From Pseudomonas sp. (lineage in GTDB: Bacteria; Pseudomonadota; Gammaproteobacteria; Pseudomonadales; Pseudomonadaceae), in assembly GCF_030150285.1 (NCBI RefSeq), contig NZ_JASLGE010000063.1, forward strand, positions 1 through 64,000: a DNA stretch of 64,000 bases, written 5' to 3'. Each line of letters begins with the position of its first letter. The stretch's first letter is position 1. The position numbers were made by a program, and so were the translations under genes. Under the pieces are notes generated by a model. It saw only the letters and a list, made by a program, of their open reading frames with translations. It was not told the DNA's origin and ran no database searches. Positions 17,643 to 26,602 of the stretch are shown in pieces.

Positions 17643-18632
17643 CTACTGATCCGTTACAACGCTTGGCTGGCCCAGATTGGCCTGTCGCACGCTGTTTTGC
17701 ATGTTCTGTACTTCACCTGCCGAGGCAATCGGCCCCAGGCGCACACGGTGTAGCGTTTGCTGGTTACGCACAATCGAGCTGATAAACACCGGCGCACTGA
17801 CCATGCCACTGAGTTTGGACCGAAGCAACTCGGCGGCATCCGGATTGGCGAAAGCGCCGACCTGCAGGTAGGTGCCCTGGCCATGCGGAGCGGTTTGAGT
17901 CGGTATGACGGCTGCCGCATGTTGCTGGGGCGGCGGTGTCCATTGCTCAACCTTGGTTGTGGAAACCACTGGGCCCGACGTATTTTGAGCCATCTTGGGT
18001 TCGTTGAGCATCAGCGGTGCCGGGCGCCCACGCTGCGCCCACCACTGCTGCGGGTCGATACCCTCGACCTTGACCCGCGCGGTGCCGGTTTCGGCATAGC
18101 CGAGTTTTTTCGCCGCCGCATACGACAGATCGATAATGCGATCCGAGTAGAACGGGCCACGGTCGTTCACCCGCAGGATCACGACCTTGCCATTGTCCAG
18201 GTTGGTCACCTTGACATAGCTGGGTAGCGGCAACGTCTTGTGGGCCGCGCTCATGCCATACAGGTCGTAGACCTCGCCATTGGCGGTGTTCTGCCCGTGA
18301 AACTTGGTGCCGTACCAGGACGCCGTGCCCGAGGCCACATAGGTCTTGGACTCTTGTATCGGAAAGTAGGTCTTGCCCAGCACCGTGTACGGGTTGGCCT
18401 TGTACGGCCCGGTGTGCAGGGTTGGCGTGGCATCCGGAATGCGTGACACGTCAACATCCCACCATGGCGCACCGTCCTTGTGGGCACGGTTGATGTCCAG
18501 CCCTGGGGGCGAACTGATACCGCCTGAAGTTTTCGGGGGGGGCGTACGAGTGCTGGAGCAACTCACGACCAGCAACGCCAGCGTGGCGCAGACAGTGAGT
18601 TTTAACGATGTGCGAAGTACTAAAAACGGCAT
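17643..18632 (-). CDS. rlpA: septal-ring lytic transglycosylase RlpA
   Basis: Outer-membrane lipoprotein of 329 residues with a lipobox (LLVVSC), a double-psi beta-barrel RlpA domain (about 95-200; GTASWYGTKFHG and NDRGPFYSDRIIDLSYAAA) and a C-terminal SPOR domain (about 245-325) that binds denuded septal glycan. In P. aeruginosa it cleaves stem-peptide-free strands during cell separation. Its ATG shares one base with the stop of the upstream mltB (TAATG), so translation is likely coupled. Confidence 0.95.
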   Translation of the reverse strand: MPFLVLRTSLKLTVCATLALLVVSCSSTRTPPPKTSGGISSPPGLDINRAHKDGAPWWDVDVSRIPDATPTLHTGPYKANPYTVLGKTYFPIQESKTYVASGTASWYGTKFHGQNTANGEVYDLYGMSAAHKTLPLPSYVKVTNLDNGKVVILRVNDRGPFYSDRIIDLSYAAAKKLGYAETGTARVKVEGIDPQQWWAQRGRPAPLMLNEPKMAQNTSGPVVSTTKVEQWTPPPQQHAAAVIPTQTAPHGQGTYLQVGAFANPDAAELLRSKLSGMVSAPVFISSIVRNQQTLHRVRLGPIASAGEVQNMQNSVRQANLGQPSVVTDQ

Positions 18633-19642
18633 TACTTGTTGCCCCGTGCTTGAACCAGCAGGTCGGACAGTTGATGGACTGCCATCGCGTACATCACGCT
18701 GCGGTTGTAACGCGTGATCGCATAAAAATTCTTCAGGCCCATCCAGTATTCAGGGCCATTGTCGCCCTCAAGACGGAACGCAGTGACCGGCCTGTCATCG
18801 CGAAGCGCATCATGACCCGACCAGCCCAGCGCCCGCAACTCCCCGACGGTTTTGACCGGCTCGATGCCTTGGGTCAACCCCTCGTCGGCGCGGCCGCCTT
18901 TTACGTCAGCCCGAACCACCACTGGCTCACCGGCGACCCAACCATGACGCTTGAAGTAACTGGCCACGCTGCCAATGGCATCGTCCGGGTTGCTCCAGAT
19001 GTTGATATGACCATCGCCGTCGAAGTCCACGGCATAGGCGCGAAAGCTGCTCGGCATGAACTGCGGCAACCCCATCGCCCCGGCGTAAGAACCCTTGAGG
19101 GTCAGCGGGTCGACTTGCTCTTCACGGCTCAGCAGCAGGAACTCGCGCAGCTCCTTGCGAAAAAACTCGGCACGGGGCGGGTAATCGAACCCCAGGGTCG
19201 ACAGTGCATCAATGACGCGATAGCTGCCGGTGTTACGACCATAAAAGGTTTCAACGCCGATGATCGAAACGATCACCTGAGCCGGAACACCGTATTCCTG
19301 CTCGGCACGCGCCAGGACCGCTTCGTGTTCACGCCAGAAATCGACACCGCGCGCGATGCGGGCGTCCGAGATGAAGATCGGACGGTATTCCTTCCATTGT
19401 TTCACTCGCTCGGCAGGGCGCGAGATGGCATCGAGGATGACTTGCTTGCGCTCAGCCTCGCGAAAAACGCCCATCAGTTGCTCGCCGGCAAACCCGTAGT
19501 CACGGGTCATCTCAGCGACAAACTCAGCCACTTGCGGCGAGCCCTCATAGTCGCCGGCCACGGCTCCCGGCGCGGCCCCGAACAGGCCCATAAGGCCCAT
19601 CCACGACGCGTATCGAGCGGCACGGCCACGCATTGCTAGCAT
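18632..19642 (-). CDS. mltB: membrane-bound lytic murein transglycosylase B
   Basis: MltB-family lytic transglycosylase of about 336 residues. It has a signal peptide (cleavable at GAVAGDYEG), the catalytic Glu in SIIGVETFYGRNTG and a conserved AMGLPQFMPSSFRAYAVDFDG block. I chose the start at 19642, preceded by AAGGTGAAG; an upstream in-frame ATG (19678) would overlap rodA. There is no lipobox Cys, so it may be a soluble or Slt-B1-like periplasmic form. It lies within the rodA-mltB-rlpA-dacA wall cluster. Confidence 0.92.
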   Translation of the reverse strand: MLAMRGRAARYASWMGLMGLFGAAPGAVAGDYEGSPQVAEFVAEMTRDYGFAGEQLMGVFREAERKQVILDAISRPAERVKQWKEYRPIFISDARIARGVDFWREHEAVLARAEQEYGVPAQVIVSIIGVETFYGRNTGSYRVIDALSTLGFDYPPRAEFFRKELREFLLLSREEQVDPLTLKGSYAGAMGLPQFMPSSFRAYAVDFDGDGHINIWSNPDDAIGSVASYFKRHGWVAGEPVVVRADVKGGRADEGLTQGIEPVKTVGELRALGWSGHDALRDDRPVTAFRLEGDNGPEYWMGLKNFYAITRYNRSVMYAMAVHQLSDLLVQARGNK

Positions 19643-19659
19643 TAAATTCTTCACCTTAA

Positions 19660-20805
19660 TCAAACTTGGGCAATCCATTTACGGTGTGTGTGGATCGACA
19701 TCAAAACCCCAAACGCTGACAGCAGCGTCACGAGCGAAGTTCCGCCGTAACTAATGAACGGTAGTGGCACGCCCACCACCGGCAACAAGCCACTGACCAT
19801 ACCGATGTTGACGAAAACATACACAAAAAACGTCATGGTCAGGCTGCCTGCGAGCAATTTGCCAAACAAGGTCTGCGCCTGGGCAGTGATCACCAGGCCG
19901 CGACCGATCAGCAGCAGGTAAATCAACAGCAGGGCACAAATGCCCACCAGGCCGAACTCCTCCCCCATGACCGCAATGATGAAGTCAGTATGGCTTTCCG
20001 GCAGAAAGTCCAAGTGCGACTGAGTCCCCAGCAACCAGCCCTTGCCAAACACGCCGCCCGAGCCGATCGCAGCCTTGGACTGGATAATGTTCCAACCCGT
20101 GCCCAACGGGTCGCTTTCCGGGTCGAGGAAGGTCAATACCCGTTGCTTCTGATAGTCATGCATCACGAAAAACCACATGGCAATCGCCACCGGCACTGTC
20201 GCGGCCAAAACACTGAGGATCCAGCGCCAGCGCAGCCCCCCCATAAACAGCACAAATGCACCGCCGGCCAGCACTAACAACGCCGTGCCCAAGTCCGGCT
20301 GACGCACGATCAGGGCAAAGGGCACGCCGATCAGCATCAGACTGACAGCCACATGCTTGAGCTGCGGCGGCAAAGTGCGTTTGGACAAGTACCAGGCAAT
20401 GGTGGCCGGCATCAGAATTTTCATGAATTCTGATGGCTGGAAGCGAATGACCCCGGGGATGTTGATCCAGCGTGTAGCTCCCATGGCGTTATGGCCCATC
20501 ACATCGACCACCACCAGCAGCAACACCCCGATCAGATAGCCGATCGGCACCCAGCGCGCCATAAAACGCGGCTCCAACTGGGCAATGATAAACATCGAAA
20601 CCAGCCCGATACCAAACGACGTGGCTTGCTTGGTGAGCAAGTCCCAGCTCTTGCCGCTGGCCGAATACAGCACAAACAAGCTGCCCGCCGCGAGGGTCAG
20701 TAGCAGAATCAGCAGTGGGCCATCGATGTGCAAACGCTGCAACAACGTCGCACGTCGGCGCATCACATCCTCGCTGGAGAGGATGCGGTCAAAATTACTA
20801 ATCAT
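19660..20805 (-). CDS. rodA: peptidoglycan glycosyltransferase RodA
   Basis: SEDS-family polymerase of the elongasome, 381 residues with about ten membrane segments. SEDS signatures are visible as PEFMKILMP-like QPSEFMKILM, PESHTDFIIAV and the C-terminal LPFISYGGTSL. It works with PBP2, encoded immediately upstream and overlapping by 8 nt. A later start at MRRRATLLQR (residue 15) is possible. Confidence 0.97.
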   Translation of the reverse strand: MISNFDRILSSEDVMRRRATLLQRLHIDGPLLILLLTLAAGSLFVLYSASGKSWDLLTKQATSFGIGLVSMFIIAQLEPRFMARWVPIGYLIGVLLLVVVDVMGHNAMGATRWINIPGVIRFQPSEFMKILMPATIAWYLSKRTLPPQLKHVAVSLMLIGVPFALIVRQPDLGTALLVLAGGAFVLFMGGLRWRWILSVLAATVPVAIAMWFFVMHDYQKQRVLTFLDPESDPLGTGWNIIQSKAAIGSGGVFGKGWLLGTQSHLDFLPESHTDFIIAVMGEEFGLVGICALLLIYLLLIGRGLVITAQAQTLFGKLLAGSLTMTFFVYVFVNIGMVSGLLPVVGVPLPFISYGGTSLVTLLSAFGVLMSIHTHRKWIAQV

Positions 20806-22690
20806 TGGCCGTCACCTCTGCCTTTGAAGGGCTGGCGTACTCGGGTTTGAGCTTGCCGTCTGCATCCAGCAACCAGGCATCCATCACCTTGCGCACCACC
20901 GGCGACGCTACCCGGCTGCCCGCCTCGCCGTTTTCAATCATGACCGAGACCGCGATTTGCGGGTTATTGGCCGGTGCAAAGCCAACAAACAAGGCGTGGT
21001 CCCGATGGCGTTCCTGCACTTTGGAACGGTCGTACTTCTCGCCCTGCTTGATCGCCACCACCTGCGCTGTACCACTTTTACCCGCGATCAGGTATTGCGC
21101 GCCCACGCCCGCCACGCGGGCGGTTCCGCGCGGGTTATGCACCACTTGTTGCATGCCGTGATTGACCTTGGCCCAGTTGGAAGGGTCTCGCAGCACGATA
21201 TCCGGCATCGGATTCGGATCTACCGGCGGTACGCCTTCGATGGTCTTGGCCAGGTGCGGGCGATTCCACTTGCCTTTGCTTGCGATCAACGCCGTCGCCT
21301 GCGCCAGTTGCAAGGGCGTGGACTGCATATAACCCTGGCCAATGCCCAGGATCAGCGTCTCGCCCGGGAACCAGGCCTGACGCCGGGTCGCACGCTTCCA
21401 GTCCCGTGATGGCATCAAGCCCGCCGACTCTTCGAACATGTCGAGCGAGACCTTTTGACCAATGCCGAACTGGTTCATGTAAGTGGACAGACGATCAATG
21501 CCCAGCTTGTGGGCAAGGTCATAAAAGTAGGTGTCGTTGGAACGCATGATGGCCGAGTCCAGATCGACGTAACCATCACCCGTGCGGTTCCAGTTTCGGT
21601 ACTTGTGATCGTAATTGGGCAGTTGGTAATAACCGGGATCATAAACCCGCGAAGTACCCGTGATTACGCCACTGTCGAGTCCAGCAATCGCTACCGCTGG
21701 CTTGATGGTCGAACCCGGCGGGTACAGGCCGCGCAAAATCCGGTTGAACAACGGCCGGTCGATCGAATCGCGCAACTCTGCATAAGCCTTGAAACTGATG
21801 CCGGTGACGAACAGGTTGGGGTCGAAGCTCGGTTGGCTGACCATCGCCAGCACTTCACCGGTCATCGGGTTCAGCGCAACCACCGCGCCACGCCGGCCAG
21901 CCAGCGCTTCTTCAGCGGCTTCCTGCAATTTGATATCGAGGCTTAAAACGATGTCTTTGCCAGGAATCGGGTCAGTGCGCTTGAGTACACGCAGCACACG
22001 CCCGCGGGCATTGGTTTCAACTTCCTCGTAGCCTACCTGACCGTGCAACTCGGACTCGTAGAAACGTTCGATACCCGTTTTGCCGATGTGATGGGTGCCG
22101 CTGTAATTGACCGGATCGAGGGTTTTGATCTCTTTTTCGTTAATACGCCCCATATAACCCACAGAGTGCGCAAAGTGCGCACCTTGCGGGTAATGCCTGA
22201 CCAATTGCGCAACCACCTCTACACCCGGCAAGCGAAATTGGTTCACCGCAATTCGCGCGATCTGTTCTTCATTGAGTTCAAAAAGAATGGGCACCGGCTC
22301 AAACGGCCGTCGCCCCTGCTTCATGCGTTTCTCAAACAGGGCACGGTCCTCTGGCGTCAGTTGCAACACCTCGATAATCACATCGAGCACGTGCTGCCAG
22401 TCGCCCGAGCGCTCACGGGTCATGCTCAGGCTGAAGCTGGGCCGGTTGTCCGCAATCACCACACCATTGCGGTCAAAAATCAGCCCGCGGGTCGGTGGAA
22501 TAGGCTGGACATGTACCCGGTTATTTTCGGACAACGTCGAGTGGTAGTCGTACTGCACCACTTGCAGAAAATACAGGCGTGCGATCAGCACACACAGCAA
22601 TGCCACCACCACAATTGCACCGACCACGACACGTCCACGCACCAGGCGGGCGTCTTTCTCGTGGTCTTTAAGGCGAATCGGCTGGGTCAT
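20798..22690 (-). CDS. mrdA: penicillin-binding protein 2 (MrdA)
   Basis: Class B PBP transpeptidase for lateral-wall growth, 630 residues. It has one N-terminal membrane anchor (about 22-44), a PBP dimerisation domain, and a transpeptidase domain with SxxK in PPGSTIKPAV (about 327), SxN in MRSNDTY and KSGT in AGKSGTAQV (about 545). It pairs with RodA. rlmH, rsfS and nadD lie just upstream in the same direction. Confidence 0.97.
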   Translation of the reverse strand: MTQPIRLKDHEKDARLVRGRVVVGAIVVVALLCVLIARLYFLQVVQYDYHSTLSENNRVHVQPIPPTRGLIFDRNGVVIADNRPSFSLSMTRERSGDWQHVLDVIIEVLQLTPEDRALFEKRMKQGRRPFEPVPILFELNEEQIARIAVNQFRLPGVEVVAQLVRHYPQGAHFAHSVGYMGRINEKEIKTLDPVNYSGTHHIGKTGIERFYESELHGQVGYEEVETNARGRVLRVLKRTDPIPGKDIVLSLDIKLQEAAEEALAGRRGAVVALNPMTGEVLAMVSQPSFDPNLFVTGISFKAYAELRDSIDRPLFNRILRGLYPPGSTIKPAVAIAGLDSGVITGTSRVYDPGYYQLPNYDHKYRNWNRTGDGYVDLDSAIMRSNDTYFYDLAHKLGIDRLSTYMNQFGIGQKVSLDMFEESAGLMPSRDWKRATRRQAWFPGETLILGIGQGYMQSTPLQLAQATALIASKGKWNRPHLAKTIEGVPPVDPNPMPDIVLRDPSNWAKVNHGMQQVVHNPRGTARVAGVGAQYLIAGKSGTAQVVAIKQGEKYDRSKVQERHRDHALFVGFAPANNPQIAVSVMIENGEAGSRVASPVVRKVMDAWLLDADGKLKPEYASPSKAEVTAND

Positions 22691-22702
22691 TCAGGACGCT
22701 GA

Positions 22703-23170
22703 CTATTTGTGGTAAGGGTGCCCGGACAGCACGGTCCAGGCGCGATACAACTGCTCACCGATCAGAATCCTTACCAACGGGTGCGGCAACGTCAGCGGCG
22801 ACAACGACCAGCGCTGATCGGCACGGGCACAAACTTCCGGGGCCAGCCCTTCAGGGCCGCCCACCATAAAGTTCACCGTGCGCGAGTCCAGGCGCCAGCG
22901 GTCGAGTTCAACCGCCAGTTGCTCGGTACTCCACGGCTTGCCATGGACTTCCAGAGTCACAATCCGCTCCCCGGGGCCGACCTTGGCCAGCATGGCTTCG
23001 CCTTCCTGGCGGATAAACCGGGCCACGTCAGCATTCTTGCCTCGGGTGTTGAGCGGTATCTCCACCAGTTCAAGCGCCAACTCGGATGGCAGACGCTTGG
23101 CATATTCATGCCAGCCTTCTTCCACCCACTTGGGCATACGCGAACCGACAGCAATCAGACGCAGGCGCAC
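22703..23170 (-). CDS. rlmH: 23S rRNA pseudouridine-1915 N3-methyltransferase RlmH
   Basis: SPOUT-class methyltransferase of 155 residues acting on helix 69 of assembled 70S ribosomes. It begins MRLRLIAVGSRMPKWVEEGW and holds the SAM-knot sequence FMVGGPEGLAPEV, ending LYRAWTVLSGHPYHK, as is typical. It lies between rsfS and mrdA, the conserved order. Confidence 0.96.
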   Translation of the reverse strand: MRLRLIAVGSRMPKWVEEGWHEYAKRLPSELALELVEIPLNTRGKNADVARFIRQEGEAMLAKVGPGERIVTLEVHGKPWSTEQLAVELDRWRLDSRTVNFMVGGPEGLAPEVCARADQRWSLSPLTLPHPLVRILIGEQLYRAWTVLSGHPYHK

Positions 23171-23179
23171 AGCGAACCC

Positions 23180-23674
23180 TTATTCCTGGTCTTTGTTGAG
23201 CTTGAGGAAGTGCTCGTGGGTGTTTTCCGGGCTGTGGTGAGCCGCGCTGCCGGCACGGCTTTGCTCGGCACCGGCCCACAGGCGCTCCAGGTCGTAGAAC
23301 TGGCGGGCGCTGGCGGTCATCATGTGAACGATCACATCGTCCATATCCAACAGTACCCAGTCGCTGTCGCCCTTGCCTTCTTCGCCCAACGGCTTGACAC
23401 CCAGTGCCTTGACCGCTTCGCGGATCTTGTCCAGCATCGCGCCGATCTGGCGGTTCGACGTACCGGTGGCGATGATCATGTAGTCGGTGATGCTGTGCTT
23501 GTCGCGCACGTCGATCACTTGAATGTCCTGAGCCTTGACGTCTTCCAGAGCCGTCACTGCCACTTTGACCAGTTCTTCGCCTTTCAGGATTTCAGTGGGC
23601 AGGGCTTTTTCCGGCAACGGCGCGCTCTTGAAGGTGCCTTTGCGCTTTACTTTGCTTACATCTTTGTCAGTCAT
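23180..23674 (-). CDS. rsfS: ribosomal silencing factor RsfS
   Basis: Iojap-family protein of 164 residues that binds uL14 and blocks subunit joining in starvation. The core is at about 45-140 (DIQVIDVRDK, DYMIIATGTSNRQ, DSDWVLLDMDDVIVHMM). A basic 30-residue N-terminal extension (MTDKDVSKVKRKGTFKSAPL) and a short C-terminal tail flank it. The gene lies between nadD and rlmH. Confidence 0.94.
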   Translation of the reverse strand: MTDKDVSKVKRKGTFKSAPLPEKALPTEILKGEELVKVAVTALEDVKAQDIQVIDVRDKHSITDYMIIATGTSNRQIGAMLDKIREAVKALGVKPLGEEGKGDSDWVLLDMDDVIVHMMTASARQFYDLERLWAGAEQSRAGSAAHHSPENTHEHFLKLNKDQE

Positions 23675-23744
23675 ATAAAACTCGTTTTGCTCGTATGTTC
23701 GGGCGGCTCAATACACGTCAAATCGTGCCTTGAACCACACCTTT

Positions 23745-24410
23745 TCAGTTCGACGCACGGTAAAGCCCGTGCGCATCGATGTAGGCCAGGACCGCGTCGG
23801 GCACCAGATAACGTACCGACTTACCGCTGGCCAGCAGTTGACGGATCTGGGTGGCGGAAACCGCGAGCGGTGTCTGCCAGACGAATGCAATCTGTCCGCT
23901 CGGCCCCTTCAGGGCTAGCGGGTCGCTTACCGAGCGCGCTGCCAGCAGGTTGCGCAAGGCATCCGGCGGTTCGCTGTCGGCATCCGGGCGCTGTAGCACC
24001 AGGATGTGGCAATGCTGGAGCAACTCTTCCCAGCGGTGCCACATGGGCAGGCCGCAAAACGCGTCCCAGCCCAGCAATAAAAACAACTGGTCATCCGCGG
24101 CCAGTTCAGCCCGCATCAGTTCCAGGGTATCAATCGTGTAGGACGGCTTGTCCCGCTGTAGCTCCCGGGCATCTACGCTTAGCGTAGCTACGCCAGCAAC
24201 CGCACACTCAACCATCGCCAAACGGTCTTGAGCCGACACCTGCGGCGTGTCCCGGTGAGGAGGCCGGGCGTTGGGGGTCAGGCGCAGTTCATCGAGCGCC
24301 ATCATCTCTGCCACTTCAAGGCCACCGCGCAAATGCCCGATATGCACCGGGTCAAAGGTTCCACCCAGCACGCCTATGCGCCGGGGGATCGCTTCGCTGC
24401 TCGGAGCCAT
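23745..24410 (-). CDS. nadD: nicotinate-nucleotide adenylyltransferase NadD
   Basis: Converts nicotinate mononucleotide to deamido-NAD. The start at 24410 gives a 221-residue protein. The nucleotidyltransferase motif GGTFDPVHIGHLR lies near the N-terminus and the ISxTxxR-type motif appears as VSATQIRQLL near the C-terminus. The frame is open to 24479, but the extension would overlap proA. It lies 25 nt after the proA stop. Confidence 0.95.
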   Translation of the reverse strand: MAPSSEAIPRRIGVLGGTFDPVHIGHLRGGLEVAEMMALDELRLTPNARPPHRDTPQVSAQDRLAMVECAVAGVATLSVDARELQRDKPSYTIDTLELMRAELAADDQLFLLLGWDAFCGLPMWHRWEELLQHCHILVLQRPDADSEPPDALRNLLAARSVSDPLALKGPSGQIAFVWQTPLAVSATQIRQLLASGKSVRYLVPDAVLAYIDAHGLYRASN

Positions 24411-24435
24411 CACCCCCGGGTTCAGGTCGACCAAG

Positions 24436-25707
24436 TCAGACCGGCTCCTGACCGCGTAACTGGCCGTCACCGACCACAATGTACTTCTCGCAGGTCAGAC
24501 CTTCGAGGCCTACCGGGCCGCGGGCGTGCAGCTTATCAGTAGAAATGCCAATCTCCGCACCCAATCCGTATTCAAATCCATCGGCGAAGCATGTCGGAGC
24601 GTTGAGCATCACGGAACTGGAGTCCACTTCAGCCATAAAACGCCGGGCCTGGCCCTGATGTTCAGTCACAATGGCATCGGTGTGGTGTGACCCGTAATGA
24701 TTGATGTGTTCAATCGCCTGATCCAGCCCGTCAACGATGCGAATCGACAGAATCGCGTCCAGGTATTCGGTGTGCCAATCGTCTTCCGTGGCCGCCACCA
24801 CCTCGATCAATGCCTGGGTACGTTCGCAACCGCGCAGTTCCACACCCTTGGCGCGAAACTGCTCGGCCATCGCTGGCAAGAACTGCGCAGCCACGGCCTG
24901 GTCAACGAGCAAGGTTTCCATCGCCCCGCAAATACCGTAACGGTAGGTTTTGGCATTGAAGGCAATACGCTGGGCCTTGGGCAGATCCGCATGGGCACTG
25001 ACGTAGACATGACAAATGCCGTCAAGATGCTTGATCACCGGCACCCGGGCGTCACGGCTGACCCGCTCGATCAGCCCCTTGCCGCCACGCGGCACGATGA
25101 CATCCACGTACTCGGGCATGGTAATCAGCGCGCCCACGGCCGCACGGTCGGTCACTTCAACCACTTGCACCACCGCTGGCGGCAGCCCGGCCTCGGCCAA
25201 GCCTTGCTGGATACAGGCGGCAATCGCACGGTTGGAGTGAATGGCCTCGGACCCGCCCCGCAAAATGGTGGCATTGCCTGACTTCATGCACAGACTGGCC
25301 GCATCGATGGTCACGTTCGGCCGTGACTCATAGATGATGCCGACTACACCCAGCGGCACACGCATCTTGCCGACCTGAATCCCGGACGGGCGATAGCTCA
25401 TGTCGCGAATCGCCCCAATCGGGTCCGGCAAAGCGGCCACCTGACGCAAGCCGACAATCATGCTGTCAATGCGGGCCGGAGTCAGCGCCAGGCGCTCCAG
25501 CATCGCGGGCTCAAGGCCATTGGCCCGGCCAGCGGCCAGGTCCCGCTCATTGGCGGCAATCAATTGCGGCCTGGCCGCATCCAATGCAGCAGCAGCACCG
25601 TGCAGAGCACGGTTTTTTTGCGCCGTACTGGCACGGCCGATCACACGGGAGGCTTCGCGGGCAGCGCGACCCAGGCGGGTCATGTAGTCAAGAACGGACT
25701 CAGTCAT
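24436..25707 (-). CDS. proA: gamma-glutamyl phosphate reductase ProA
   Basis: NADPH-dependent reductase giving glutamate-5-semialdehyde, the second step of proline synthesis. It has 423 residues, with a Rossmann part (VPLGVVGIIYESRPNVT) and the catalytic Cys region in KTYRYGICGAMETLLVD. No proB is adjacent, as usual in pseudomonads. It is divergent from mpg over a 176-bp gap. Confidence 0.96.
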   Translation of the reverse strand: MTESVLDYMTRLGRAAREASRVIGRASTAQKNRALHGAAAALDAARPQLIAANERDLAAGRANGLEPAMLERLALTPARIDSMIVGLRQVAALPDPIGAIRDMSYRPSGIQVGKMRVPLGVVGIIYESRPNVTIDAASLCMKSGNATILRGGSEAIHSNRAIAACIQQGLAEAGLPPAVVQVVEVTDRAAVGALITMPEYVDVIVPRGGKGLIERVSRDARVPVIKHLDGICHVYVSAHADLPKAQRIAFNAKTYRYGICGAMETLLVDQAVAAQFLPAMAEQFRAKGVELRGCERTQALIEVVAATEDDWHTEYLDAILSIRIVDGLDQAIEHINHYGSHHTDAIVTEHQGQARRFMAEVDSSSVMLNAPTCFADGFEYGLGAEIGISTDKLHARGPVGLEGLTCEKYIVVGDGQLRGQEPV

Positions 25708-25883
25708 GGTCTCAATGGTCTTGGCAAAGGGGAAAGCGGCCGATTATAGCGGTCCCGCCGCCTCACGCCCAGCGGTGGCAGGCGGATGGTCAAAAACGGC
25801 TGTAAATTCACCGCGTTCAGCCCTGATTAAGCATGACTTGCTATGATTCGCCACTTTTCAGCCATCCACTGGCCGCCCTGACG

Positions 25884-26561
25884 ATGCCCATTGTTCTGCC
25901 TGATTCATTTTTCGACCGTGACGCTCAATGCGTCGCCCGTGAACTGCTGGGAAAAGTGATCCGCCACCGTGTCAACGGCCTGTGGCTCAGCGCCCGCATT
26001 ATCGAAACCGAAGCCTATTATTGCGCCGAAAAAGGCAGCCATGCCTCGCTGGGCTACACCGAAAAGCGCAAAGCGCTGTTTCTCGACGGCGGCCATATCT
26101 ATATGTATTACGCTCGGGGCGGCGATTCGCTGAACTTCAGCGCACAAGGCCCTGGCAACGCGGTGCTGATCAAGTCTGCCTACCCCTGGGTGGACAAGCT
26201 GTCTGGCCCCGCTAGCCTCGCGCAGATGCAAGCCAATAACCCCGACACCCACGGTCACCCGCGCCCCACTCACAGGCTGTGCGCCGGGCAAACCCTACTG
26301 TGTAAAGCCCTTGGCCTGAAGGTCCCGGAATGGGATGCAAAATGTTTCGACCCGGAACGTTTGTTCGTTGAAGACGTCGGAGAACAACCCTCGCGCACCC
26401 TCCAGACCACCCGATTGGGCATCCCTCACGGCCGGGACGAGCACTTGATGTACCGCTTTGTGGACGCGGACTACGCGGTGTATTGCACCCGTAACCCGCT
26501 ACGCCGAGGGCAGGTTGAAGGGAAGGATTACAGCGTGCTGACGAATACACCTGCCTGTTAA
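25884..26561 (+). CDS. mpg: 3-methyladenine DNA glycosylase (AAG/Mpg family)
   Basis: Base-excision repair glycosylase of about 225 residues that removes alkylated purines. The hallmark block RIIETEAYYCAEKGSHAS, with the catalytic Glu, is followed by HIYMYYARGGDSLNFSA. I chose ATG 25884 (MPIVLPDSFF); the open frame starts at 25833, but the upstream 17 residues are not family-like. The next gene follows after 41 nt. Confidence 0.93.
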   Translation: MPIVLPDSFFDRDAQCVARELLGKVIRHRVNGLWLSARIIETEAYYCAEKGSHASLGYTEKRKALFLDGGHIYMYYARGGDSLNFSAQGPGNAVLIKSAYPWVDKLSGPASLAQMQANNPDTHGHPRPTHRLCAGQTLLCKALGLKVPEWDAKCFDPERLFVEDVGEQPSRTLQTTRLGIPHGRDEHLMYRFVDADYAVYCTRNPLRRGQVEGKDYSVLTNTPAC

Positions 26562-26602
26562 GGCAGCTTGTCTCACTCACTTTTTAATAAGGAAACGGGA
26601 AC